Positions 1 through 7,987 of a stretch of 64,000 nucleotides of DNA are shown here, piece by piece. The notes under the pieces are model-generated. The model was not told the DNA's origin, made no database searches, and saw only the letters and a list, made by a program, of their open reading frames with translations. The stretch's first letter is position 1; every line of letters starts with the position of its first letter. The DNA is taken from positions 3,311,661 through 3,375,660 of the forward strand of contig CP046865.1 in NCBI GenBank assembly GCA_039640505.1, in the 5' to 3' direction. The translations under genes were made by a program, and so were the position numbers. This DNA comes from Rhodobacteraceae bacterium Araon29. GTDB lineage: Bacteria; Pseudomonadota; Alphaproteobacteria; Rhodobacterales; Rhodobacteraceae.

Positions 1-569
1 CCAAAATCAACATCGCAATTCAGTGAAAGTATATCTTCTGTCTGGTCAGAAATATCGCAGCTGCTTTGAATTGATGGCGCATTTATCCGGCCCAGCGCAT
101 AGGAAACAACGGCCACCGACTTTTGGTCATTAGGCAGTGCGGCAATTGCAAAGGGTTGAACTGAGTGTTTTTTGATAGGGTGTAAAAGCTTTAGCAAAGC
201 AACATCATTTCTAACACTTTCAATTTTTGGCATTTCAGAAACGTGATTGGTCGGAAAAGTCACCGACTTTGCGATCATGCTATATGCCTCAGCTCGTCCG
301 TTTCGCCAACCGGCTTGAAATTCCAAATGACCAAGGTCAAGCCCTTCGCCTGTAGTGAAGTCATAAACACAATGTGATGCGGTCAATATCAAATCTGGCG
401 CAACGAGCGTTGCGGTGCAAAAGCTCTGACCATTTTTGTAAGAGAGCCTTCCAACAGCCATCCAGTCGCGGCCCTGATCCAAGGTTTCCAAACTGGTAAG
501 GTCACTGGTGTCTGCCATAGACCCTGTAAGCGAAAATATTTGTAAAACAAATGCTAGAAAATACCGCAC
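1..569 (-). CDS. Trypsin-like serine protease (S1 family), 3' end cut off by the window edge
   Basis: Reading the minus strand gives a secreted protease of the chymotrypsin fold. The first ~20 residues (MRYFLAFVLQIFSLTGSMAD) look like a signal peptide. The catalytic His lies in FCTATLVAPDLILTASHC and the catalytic Asp in NDVALLKL. The last residues before the edge (CDVDFG) are what normally precedes the GNSGAP catalytic Ser motif, so the Ser should lie just outside the window. I chose the GTG at 567-569 because GGAGG sits about seven bases upstream and it opens the signal peptide. It lies 89 bp downstream of glcF on the same strand and may be a separate unit. The substrate is unknown. The fold assignment is firm; the exact subfamily is not. 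Confidence 0.85.
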   Translation of the reverse strand, partial: MRYFLAFVLQIFSLTGSMADTSDLTSLETLDQGRDWMAVGRLSYKNGQSFCTATLVAPDLILTASHCVYDFTTGEGLDLGHLEFQAGWRNGRAEAYSMIAKSVTFPTNHVSEMPKIESVRNDVALLKLLHPIKKHSVQPFAIAALPNDQKSVAVVSYALGRINAPSIQSSCDISDQTEDILSLNCDVDF

Positions 570-658
570 CAAACCGCCTCCGCAACTGACGCATTGCCAC
601 GTTTTAACCCATTGCTGTAATTCCTAAAGCTGTTTGCCGATTAAAGCAATTTAGGATT

Positions 659-1963
659 TCAAGGTGACGTTTCTAAAGCATTGGCCAATGCCGCCGGAAC
701 AGGGCCACCGCTTGCCCAATCCAAAAGCTCAATGGTATGGACAATCGGCACTGATGTACCATTGCCAATTTGCATCATACATCCAAGATTTCCAGTGGCA
801 ATGACATCGGGCTTTGTTGCTTCCAATGTTTGTACTTTTCGGGATTGTAAAAGCGTTGAGATTTCTGGTTGAAGAATATTATATGTGCCCGCTGAGCCAC
901 AGCATAAATGCGAATCTGCAGGCTCTACAACGTCAAAACCAGCTTGTTTTAAAAGCATTTTAGGTGGGTTTTTAACCTTTTGGCCGTGTTGTAGAGAACA
1001 GGCTGCATGGTAGGCGACTTTCAAGTCCTGAGTTTTGCATTCGGGCAGTTCTAGTTCAACCAAGAATTCAGTGACATCTTTTGTGATGGAAGCAATCGCT
1101 TCAGCGTCCTTTGCCAATTCGGTATTGCGAAACATATGGCCATAATCTTTGACCGTCGTGCCGCAACCGCTGGTATTAATGATAATCGCATCTAATCCTT
1201 GATTTTGCATTTCTGAACGCCATGCATTAATGTTTTTAGCCGCCGCCGCGTGGCTTTCATTGGTTTTCCCCATGTGGTGGGTCAATGCACCACAGCACCC
1301 CTGACCCTGTGCGATCACAATTTCGCAACCCAATCGCTGTAATAAACGAATGGTTGCGTCGTTGATATCCGTGTTCAATGCGCGTTGGGCACAGCCCGTC
1401 ATAAGTGCCACTCTTTTTTTGGTTACCCCACTTGCCTTGAAAGATTGCGGATCATCATTTCGGCTCACTGGAGGTATGTTTTTTGGCGCCAGAGCAATCA
1501 TGGCGCGCAAACGCTTGCTGGGGATCAATCGCGCAAAAGGGCGCGCCAATTTAGCGGCTGCAAGAGCCAGTCGAAATCGGATGGGATAGGGCAAAATTTT
1601 AGACAAAGCGAAACGCAACATACGATCAAAGAGAGGTCGTTTATAATTCTGATCAATGTAAGAGCGTGCGTGATCAACCAAATGCATATAATGCACACCG
1701 GAAGGGCATGTTGTCATGCAGGCCAAGCACGACAGACATCTATCGATGTGTTGAACTGTTTTTTCATCTGGCACCCGCTCGTTTTCAAGCATGTCCTTGA
1801 TCAAATATATGCGGCCTCTCGGGCTGTCTAATTCATCCCCTAACACTTGGTAGGTTGGACAGGTCGCTGTGCAAAACCCGCAGTGCACGCAAGACCTTAA
1901 AATAGAATTAGACCGGCTCATGTCTGAATCATCTAGGCTTTTTGGTTCAAAAAATGTCTGCAT
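659..1963 (-). CDS. glcF: Glycolate oxidase iron-sulfur subunit GlcF
   Basis: This is the electron-transfer subunit of the three-part glycolate dehydrogenase (oxidase) that turns glycolate into glyoxylate and passes electrons to the respiratory chain at the inner membrane. Two ferredoxin-type 4Fe-4S motifs are intact: Cys25, 28, 31, 35 (CVHCGFCTATCP) and Cys76, 79, 82, 86 (CLSCLACMTTCP). The C-terminal half carries two CCG-type cysteine motifs (GQGCCGALTHH and HLCCGSAGTY) typical of the heterodisulfide-reductase-like domain. At 434 residues it is about the usual family length. It starts two bases after glcE stops, so it is the last gene of a tight glcDEF operon. A related lactate dehydrogenase complex is the only serious alternative. 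Confidence 0.93.
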   Translation of the reverse strand: MQTFFEPKSLDDSDMSRSNSILRSCVHCGFCTATCPTYQVLGDELDSPRGRIYLIKDMLENERVPDEKTVQHIDRCLSCLACMTTCPSGVHYMHLVDHARSYIDQNYKRPLFDRMLRFALSKILPYPIRFRLALAAAKLARPFARLIPSKRLRAMIALAPKNIPPVSRNDDPQSFKASGVTKKRVALMTGCAQRALNTDINDATIRLLQRLGCEIVIAQGQGCCGALTHHMGKTNESHAAAAKNINAWRSEMQNQGLDAIIINTSGCGTTVKDYGHMFRNTELAKDAEAIASITKDVTEFLVELELPECKTQDLKVAYHAACSLQHGQKVKNPPKMLLKQAGFDVVEPADSHLCCGSAGTYNILQPEISTLLQSRKVQTLEATKPDVIATGNLGCMMQIGNGTSVPIVHTIELLDWASGGPVPAALANALETSP

Positions 1964-1965
1964 AT

Positions 1966-3075
1966 TTACCCCATAAGCCCCGCATTAAGTATGCCCCGCG
2001 GATCAAATTTACTGCGGATTTTTTCTGATAAATCTGCAACCAACGGCGATTGGGGCTGAAACTTGGGAATGCTCCCACTCTTACCTCGCACCCGGGTCGC
2101 ATGACCTCCAAACTTGGATAATGGCTGCCGAGGGTTGCTACCTTTAGGTAAAGTCCCCCAAATTAAACCGCCTGACCAGTCATATAGATGCTGATTAAAG
2201 CCAATGGCTGAAACAATTTTGGGGGCAGCGGTTGGTTTGACCGATAACTTCCAAATATCTGCATCTTTATCTGCAAAAACATCTACATTGCGTATTTTGG
2301 ACCAGAGGCTTTCGCTTTGAGTGGCGTTTGCCACCTGTGCTTCGCCAAATTTTTTCAAATAGGCTTGCAACTTTTCGGTGCGGTAAAGAACCGACTCGTT
2401 AAAACCTTCAATTCTTAAATAGGTTTGTTTTTCGCTTGGCGCATGTGCTGCTCCTGATACATCAAAGGGTGAATTCATAGCCGTGGTCAAAGCATCAATG
2501 GCAGTTTCATCATCCAAACCCTCCAGGATCAAAGTGGATTGGGTTTCCGCAATAGGCAGGACTTTGAATGCAACCTGCGTGATCACACCTAATGTGCCGT
2601 AGCTTCCTGCAAGTAATTTAACCAGATCGTATCCGGTAACATTCTTCATCACGCTGCCACCTGATTTAAGGATATTGCCGCTGCCATCCACAAATCTAAC
2701 CCCAAGCAAAAAATCGCGGGCTGCCCCGACTTGAATGCGCCTTGGCCCGCTTATGTTTGCTGCAAATGCACCGCCAATTGTAGGCGATCCTCCTAAAGCC
2801 AGCATCGCTTGGGAATCCATCGGCTCAAACGGTAGTCTTTGGCCTTCTTGGTCCAATGCTGCTGCTATTTCCTTTAGCGGTGTTCCCGCTTGAGCGATCA
2901 TTGTTAACGCCCCTGGTTGGTAGTCAATGATGCCGCTCAGTCCTTTTGTTTCAAGAGAGTTGCCGCCGCGTTCGCATACGCCGCGCGTACCGCCCCCAAA
3001 GATGCTTAATCCTCGATTTGTCTCGCGGATAACCTGTGCCACCTCAGCTTCGGTTTTTGGCTGGAAAATATTCAT
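1966..3075 (-). CDS. glcE: Glycolate oxidase FAD-binding subunit GlcE
   Basis: A 369-residue FAD-linked oxidase subunit. It has the PCMH-type FAD-binding region near the N terminus (IFGGGTRG around residue 26, then GGSPTIGGAFAANISGPRR around residue 95) and GSYGTLGVITQVAFKVLP near 160. The C-terminal half is divergent, as is usual for GlcE. It is shorter than GlcD and lacks that protein's long substrate-binding C-terminal domain, which separates the two. It sits 12 bp after glcD and 2 bp before glcF, so one transcript and a heterotrimer are expected. The identity follows from the operon context as much as from the sequence. Confidence 0.92.
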   Translation of the reverse strand: MNIFQPKTEAEVAQVIRETNRGLSIFGGGTRGVCERGGNSLETKGLSGIIDYQPGALTMIAQAGTPLKEIAAALDQEGQRLPFEPMDSQAMLALGGSPTIGGAFAANISGPRRIQVGAARDFLLGVRFVDGSGNILKSGGSVMKNVTGYDLVKLLAGSYGTLGVITQVAFKVLPIAETQSTLILEGLDDETAIDALTTAMNSPFDVSGAAHAPSEKQTYLRIEGFNESVLYRTEKLQAYLKKFGEAQVANATQSESLWSKIRNVDVFADKDADIWKLSVKPTAAPKIVSAIGFNQHLYDWSGGLIWGTLPKGSNPRQPLSKFGGHATRVRGKSGSIPKFQPQSPLVADLSEKIRSKFDPRGILNAGLMG

Positions 3076-3087
3076 ATATCTATTTGC

Positions 3088-4536
3088 TTAACTCAATGAC
3101 CCATTGGAATTGCGACGCTCTGCTGAACTGTCCAAGGGGAAGACCTTGGCTGGGTTCAAAAGCCATTTGGGGTCAAATACATCTTTAATTTGCATTTGCG
3201 CCTCAAGATCAACAGCTTGAAATTGAACAGGCATTAAATCCCTTTTTTCAATGCCGACACCATGTTCACCGGTCAAGCAACCGCCAACTTCCACGCAGAG
3301 CTTTAAAATTTCTGCCCCAAATGCCTCACAGGTCTCAAGATCACCGGGCTTGTTGGCATCGTACAAAATCAAAGGGTGTAGGTTGCCATCCCCTGCATGA
3401 AAAACATTGCCGACCTTTAATCCAAATTCTTCACTTAATTCATTCATGCGCCGCAAAACATAAGGCAATTGAGTTACAGGAATAGTTCCATCAAGGCACA
3501 TGTAGTCGTTCAATTGGCCCATGGCGCCAAACGCCGATTTTCGGCCGAGCCAAATTCTATTGGCTTGATCTTCATCTTTTGCCTCTCGCAATTCGACCGG
3601 ATCATGCTTGCGCGCAATTGCGGTGATTTTTTCCAATTGCTCTTCAATTTCCGCTTGGCTACCTTCGACTTCAACGATCAGCAAGGCTTCACAAAGCGGA
3701 TATCCAGCGCCTGCAAAAGCATCGGTTGCTTGGATACATGGCCTATCCATAAACTCGATCGCAACAGGAAGAACACCAGCCTTTACAATATCGGCCACAC
3801 AAACGCCCGCAGTTTCATTGTTATCAAATCCGATCAACACCGGGCGCGCGCCTTCTGGTTTTGGCAAAATACGCAGCGTGGCTTCGGTTACCATGCCCAA
3901 TTGACCCTCTGAGCCACAAATCAACCCCAATAGATCAAGCCCTTCTGCATCCAGATGCGGGCCACCAATTTCTATAATGTCCCCTTGCATGGTCACAAAT
4001 TTGACCCCCAAAAGGTTGTTTGATGTCACGCCATATTTCAAACAATGCGCGCCGCCGGAATTCATTGCAATATTGCCCGCTATGGCACAGGCCAACTGGC
4101 TTGAGGGGTCAGGTGCATAAAAGAAGCCATCGGCCTCAACCGCACCCGTGACGCTCAAATTCGTTCGGCCGGACTGTACCTTGATATATCGGTCTGGATA
4201 ATTGGTCTCTAAGACAGCGTTCATACGTGCAACACCGATTATTACACTATCAGCTGTGGGCAAAGCACCACCAGATAATGAAGTGCCTGAACCCCGAGGT
4301 ACAACCGGGACCCGCATTTCGTTGCAGATTTTCAAAACTGCCGAGATTTCTTCTGTTGTTCTGGGTAAAACAGCGACCATCGGAGGACAGCGATATGCCG
4401 AAAGTGCATCACATTCATAGGCTTTGGTCTCAGCTTCATGATCGATCACTGCATCTCGCGGCAAAACGCTCAGCAACCTTTTAACCAGTTCCGGTTTCCG
4501 ATTTAACACGTTTTGGTCGGGGGTGGGCATTTCCAT
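3088..4536 (-). CDS. glcD: Glycolate oxidase catalytic FAD subunit GlcD
   Basis: The catalytic flavoprotein of glycolate oxidase, 482 residues, of the GlcD/DLD FAD-linked oxidase family. The FAD-binding motif VPRGSGTSLSGGALP is near residue 80, GNIAMNSGGAHCLKYGVT near 155 and GSEGQLGMVTEATLRILP near 205. The C-terminal domain has the family's metal and substrate residues in NVFHAGDGNLHP and GEHGVGIEKRD. The start has AAGGAAG a few bases upstream. It is the first gene of glcDEF. No glcC regulator, glcB malate synthase or permease lies nearby. In marine bacteria this enzyme commonly serves growth on phytoplankton glycolate; that role here is inferred. Confidence 0.94.
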   Translation of the reverse strand: MEMPTPDQNVLNRKPELVKRLLSVLPRDAVIDHEAETKAYECDALSAYRCPPMVAVLPRTTEEISAVLKICNEMRVPVVPRGSGTSLSGGALPTADSVIIGVARMNAVLETNYPDRYIKVQSGRTNLSVTGAVEADGFFYAPDPSSQLACAIAGNIAMNSGGAHCLKYGVTSNNLLGVKFVTMQGDIIEIGGPHLDAEGLDLLGLICGSEGQLGMVTEATLRILPKPEGARPVLIGFDNNETAGVCVADIVKAGVLPVAIEFMDRPCIQATDAFAGAGYPLCEALLIVEVEGSQAEIEEQLEKITAIARKHDPVELREAKDEDQANRIWLGRKSAFGAMGQLNDYMCLDGTIPVTQLPYVLRRMNELSEEFGLKVGNVFHAGDGNLHPLILYDANKPGDLETCEAFGAEILKLCVEVGGCLTGEHGVGIEKRDLMPVQFQAVDLEAQMQIKDVFDPKWLLNPAKVFPLDSSAERRNSNGSLS

Positions 4537-4686
4537 GGCAACTTCCTTATTGGTAATAAATTATAACCAATTTAGCCGAAACGCAAGGGTTTTTTAAAAT
4601 CCAACAACCTTATTCGTGAAAAATCTCGCTTGAAAAATATATCCTTTGCTAAGAGGGTAATATCACCAATTGGAGTGGCAATATCA

Positions 4687-5289
4687 ATGAGCGCAAAACC
4701 GTTAGATCCTGCCTCGGCTGACTCAATAGCAACAACGGTAATGGCCGCGACCAAGACCCGTGGACTTCCACCAGTTGAAAAATGGAACCCACCGTTTTGC
4801 GGCGATCTCGATATGCGCATTGCGCGCGATGGAACGTGGTTTTACCTTGGCACCCCCATCGGACGGTTTGAGCTGGTTAAGCTTTTTTCTTCAGTGCTTC
4901 GCAAGGATGGAGATAAATATTTTTTGGTTACGCCTGTTGAAAAAGTTGGGATAACTGTGGACGATGCTCCATTTGTGGCCATTGACTTCAATGCCTTGGA
5001 ACAGGGCAAAGAGCAAACTCTACAGTTTGAAACACAGGTTGGTGATTTTTCAATTGCCAATGGAGCCAACCCAATACGGATCGTGCGCGACCCAAAAACT
5101 GGGGAGCCGTCACCATATGTCCACATAAGAGCTGGACTTGAAGCTTTGATTGACCGCAAGAGTTTTTATAGGCTCATTGACCTTGGCATCCATGAAACAC
5201 ATAATCAGGAGCAATGGTTTGGGGTCTATTCTTCAGGTACATTTTTTCCCATCATTCCTTCGCAGGAATTGAATGAAGACGGTTCATAA
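4687..5289 (+). CDS. DUF1285 family protein
   Basis: A 200-residue soluble protein that I recognise as DUF1285, a conserved proteobacterial family of unknown biochemical function. Typical features are the N-terminal PPVEKWNPPFCGDLDMRI and DGTWFYLGTPIGR segments, followed by a beta-rich second half (DKYFLVTPVEKVGI, VAIDFNALEQGKEQ, PYVHIRAGLEALIDRKSFYRL). I chose the ATG at 4687, preceded by GGAG, over an in-frame TTG 57 bp upstream, because the family starts near the PPVEKW region and the extra residues look like untranslated sequence. It is transcribed away from glcDEF across a 150-bp divergent region. There is no signal peptide and no catalytic motif that I can name. Confidence 0.82.
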   Translation: MSAKPLDPASADSIATTVMAATKTRGLPPVEKWNPPFCGDLDMRIARDGTWFYLGTPIGRFELVKLFSSVLRKDGDKYFLVTPVEKVGITVDDAPFVAIDFNALEQGKEQTLQFETQVGDFSIANGANPIRIVRDPKTGEPSPYVHIRAGLEALIDRKSFYRLIDLGIHETHNQEQWFGVYSSGTFFPIIPSQELNEDGS

Positions 5290-5350
5290 ATAGTATTACT
5301 ATCTCAAATCGTGCTGCCGAGGCATTAATCTAGAAAGCCTGAAACAACAT

Positions 5351-6325
5351 TTACATGGGCACAAAATTCTCTTTGTAAAACCGGCGCCAGTTTTCCCCCA
5401 TAATCCCGCTTACTTCGGATTTTGAAAGACCGGTCTGAGCAAGGCCTTCGGTAATGTTCCCAAAATCCCGGTTGTCTTGAAACCAGCTTGGCATCGGCGG
5501 AAATCCGGGCGCACTGGCCGATCCTTCCCCATAATCTATTTCTTTGCTCCAGCGCCCGACCCGCATCCATTCAACAACACTGTCTGGCTGATCCTGACAC
5601 AAATCCGAGCCTATTCCCAAACTGTAAACACCATATGAATCTGCCGCGCGGGCAATCATTTCGCAAAAGCTTTGTAATGTGCAATCTGATTTATCTTTGA
5701 GGTGATGCGGATACAGTGAAACCCCCAACATACCTCCCGCATCTGTGACAGCTTTTAAAACATCATGCCGCTTGTTGCGCAGAGCAGGGTGCCAAGCGTG
5801 AGGGTTGGCATGGGTGATTGCAATAGGCCGTTCGGAAAGCTCTGCCGCTTCGATGGTCGAGCGATCTGCCGAATGGCTCATGTCCACAACAAGGCCCACG
5901 CGGTTCATTTCTTTGATCACCTGACGACCCATTCGGGTGATACCTGTGTCCTCTTTTTCATAACAGCCAGTGGCCAGAAGCGACTGGTTGTTATAGGTAA
6001 GCTGCATGAAACGTGCCCCTAAGCTATGCACGATTTCCACCAGGCCAATATCATCCTCGATCGGGCTAGGGTTCTGAAAGCCAAAGAATATCGCTGTTCT
6101 GTTGCTGTCTCTGGCCCGATCTATATCTTCGGCCCATAGGCCTTTCATAATCAGGTCGGGATACTGTTCAAACCAACGGTTCCATTGTTCAAAGTTCAAA
6201 ACTGTTTCGCGAAAATTTTCGTGATAGGAAATCGTAACGTGAACTGCATCCACACCACCTTCACGCATCTGGCGGAAGATCTTTTCCGACCAATTTGCAT
6301 ATTGAAGGTTGTCGACGATCATCAT
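5351..6325 (-). CDS. M19 (renal dipeptidase-like) family protein lacking the HxD metal motif
   Basis: A 324-residue TIM-barrel protein of the membrane/renal dipeptidase family. Second-half ligands are present: His151 (VVDMSH), His172 (THANPH), the following RNK/R region, and Asp241 (GIGSDL). YNNQSLLATGC near residue 111 also matches the family. The N-terminal His-x-Asp that binds the first zinc is replaced by VDNLQYANW, and the bridging Glu appears as Gln84 in FGFQNPS. The normal binuclear zinc centre therefore looks incomplete. Its ATG overlaps the stop of the upstream aldehyde dehydrogenase by four bases, which implies translational coupling and a shared pathway. It may be a hydrolase with another metal arrangement or a non-hydrolytic relative. 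I do not know the substrate. Confidence 0.78.
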   Translation of the reverse strand: MMIVDNLQYANWSEKIFRQMREGGVDAVHVTISYHENFRETVLNFEQWNRWFEQYPDLIMKGLWAEDIDRARDSNRTAIFFGFQNPSPIEDDIGLVEIVHSLGARFMQLTYNNQSLLATGCYEKEDTGITRMGRQVIKEMNRVGLVVDMSHSADRSTIEAAELSERPIAITHANPHAWHPALRNKRHDVLKAVTDAGGMLGVSLYPHHLKDKSDCTLQSFCEMIARAADSYGVYSLGIGSDLCQDQPDSVVEWMRVGRWSKEIDYGEGSASAPGFPPMPSWFQDNRDFGNITEGLAQTGLSKSEVSGIMGENWRRFYKENFVPM

Positions 6326-7773
6326 GAAGGCTGCCCCGAAAAGATATAAGAGGTTTTCACGGTTGTATAGAACTCGGCCGCATAGCTGCCTTGTTCGCGC
6401 GGTCCATACGAGCTGTCGCCGCGCCCGCCAAATGGTACGTGATAGTCCGTACCAGCAGTGGGCAGGTTAACCATGACACAGCCGGTTTTCGCGTGCTGTC
6501 TAAAATGCGTTGCCCGGGCAAGGTCTTTGGTCACAATCCCGGACGTCAGTCCAAAATTTGTATCATTTACAACGTGTAAGGCCTCATCATAGCTGCCCAC
6601 CTTGATCACGGCTGCCAAAGGCGCAAACATTTCTTCGCGGTTTATACGCATGCTATTTGAGCTGCCAATGAACAGCCCGGGTGACATATAAAAACCCTCT
6701 GTCGGCATTTCCAAACGTGCCCCACCGCAGGCTAGTTCCGCGCCTTCTGATTGCCCAAGAGCAACGTAATCAAGGTTTTCTTGCAGCTGCTGGGCGCTTA
6801 CAATGGGGCCGATTTGAGTGCCTTCTTGCAAAGCATGGCCAACCTTCATCGCTTGCGCCCCAGCGATCATTTTTTCCACAAATGCATCATGGATGGCTTG
6901 ATGCACAACCAAGCGCGATGAGGCGGTGCATTTTTGACCCGAGCCGCCAAATGCCCCGCCCAAAGCCACAGAAACAGCTAGGTCAAGGTCAGCATCATCC
7001 ATCACCGCAAGGGCGTTTTTTGACCCCATTTCCATCTGCACCTTGGTAAGGTTTTGTGCGGCTGATTGCGCAATTCCTTTGCCAACGGGCACTGAGCCGG
7101 TAAAAGAAATCGCATCCACTTTAGGACTTTCCACCAAACGCTGTCCGATGCTGCTTCCTGCCCCCATTACTAGACTAAAGAGGCCCTTGGGAATATCCTG
7201 ACGGGCTATGATTTCGGTCAGCGCAACGGCAGATGCCGGGGTAAGATTGGCCGGTTTCCACACCACCGCATTGCCGTAAGCCAAGGCGGGGGCAATTTTC
7301 CATGACGCAGTGGCGGTCGGAAAGTTCCAAGGCGAAATTATGGCAACGATACCAACAGGTTCGCGGCGAATATCAACATCAATTCCCGGTCGCACAGATT
7401 CAGCATTTTCGCCCATTTGCCGCAGGGTTTGCGCTGCATAATAGGTAAAGAACTGACCGGCGCGATAAACTTCGCCCTTGCCTTCCGCAAATGGTTTTCC
7501 TTCTTCGCGTGACAGCAAAGTGCCAAGCTCTTCTGCGCGCTCCATCATCTCAGTGCCGATGGCGTTTAAAACGGCATATTTGCGTTCGATCCCATAGGCT
7601 GCCCATTCGATTTGGGCCACGGCAGCTTGGTCCAAGGTGGCCTCAAGTTGATCGGACGAGGCCTGCGCGTAAAGCCCGACCAGATCGGATAAATCCGACG
7701 GGTTTCGGTTTTCAATTTCGCTTTCCCCAGCAGCCCATTCCCCAGAGATATAATTTTTGTGCAGCGTTCCCAT
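6322..7773 (-). CDS. NAD(P)-dependent aldehyde dehydrogenase (ALDH superfamily)
   Basis: A 483-residue cytosolic dehydrogenase that oxidises an aldehyde to the acid. The ALDH landmarks are the Asn-containing IISPWNFPTATASWK, VWKPANLTPAS for cofactor binding, FTGSVPVGK, the general base in QMEMGSKN (about residue 248) and the nucleophilic Cys in SGQKCTASSR (about residue 281). The Cys context resembles alpha-ketoglutaric semialdehyde dehydrogenases, but that assignment is only suggestive. The ATG at 7773 follows AAGGAC at good spacing; an in-frame start 39 bp upstream has no such site. The downstream M19-like gene overlaps by four bases. The intergenic region towards polA carries an 11-bp tandem repeat. 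Confidence 0.9.
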   Translation of the reverse strand: MGTLHKNYISGEWAAGESEIENRNPSDLSDLVGLYAQASSDQLEATLDQAAVAQIEWAAYGIERKYAVLNAIGTEMMERAEELGTLLSREEGKPFAEGKGEVYRAGQFFTYYAAQTLRQMGENAESVRPGIDVDIRREPVGIVAIISPWNFPTATASWKIAPALAYGNAVVWKPANLTPASAVALTEIIARQDIPKGLFSLVMGAGSSIGQRLVESPKVDAISFTGSVPVGKGIAQSAAQNLTKVQMEMGSKNALAVMDDADLDLAVSVALGGAFGGSGQKCTASSRLVVHQAIHDAFVEKMIAGAQAMKVGHALQEGTQIGPIVSAQQLQENLDYVALGQSEGAELACGGARLEMPTEGFYMSPGLFIGSSNSMRINREEMFAPLAAVIKVGSYDEALHVVNDTNFGLTSGIVTKDLARATHFRQHAKTGCVMVNLPTAGTDYHVPFGGRGDSSYGPREQGSYAAEFYTTVKTSYIFSGQPS

Positions 7774-7884
7774 CGGGCGTCCTTTTGTTAAATTTTCCTT
7801 GCCACCATGCACTGGTGACCCTAGGCCGTCAAACCCATATCTTTGGGAATTCTGACCCTATAAACCAGCCAAAAACAGGTGACT

Positions 7885-7906
7885 GTATCGCGTCGGTATC
7901 ACGTCA
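7885..7906. repeat. Two tandem 11-bp repeats, GTATCGCGTCG-like
   Basis: Two directly adjacent 11-mers, GTATCGCGTCG and GTATCACGTCA (9 of 11 identical), lie in the 214-bp interval between the end of polA and the aldehyde dehydrogenase start. A related three-copy array is found at 45311-45343. The 11-bp period puts the units on roughly one face of the helix, which would suit a protein-binding site, but no function is shown by the sequence. The rest of this interval holds no gene. Confidence 0.55.
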
Positions 7907-7987
7907 GTTTTGCGCAGGTGTGCCAAAAACCGCCGAAATAGACAACAATTGCGCAATTTTAGCTATTTACGGCTATGGTTTTTGCGA

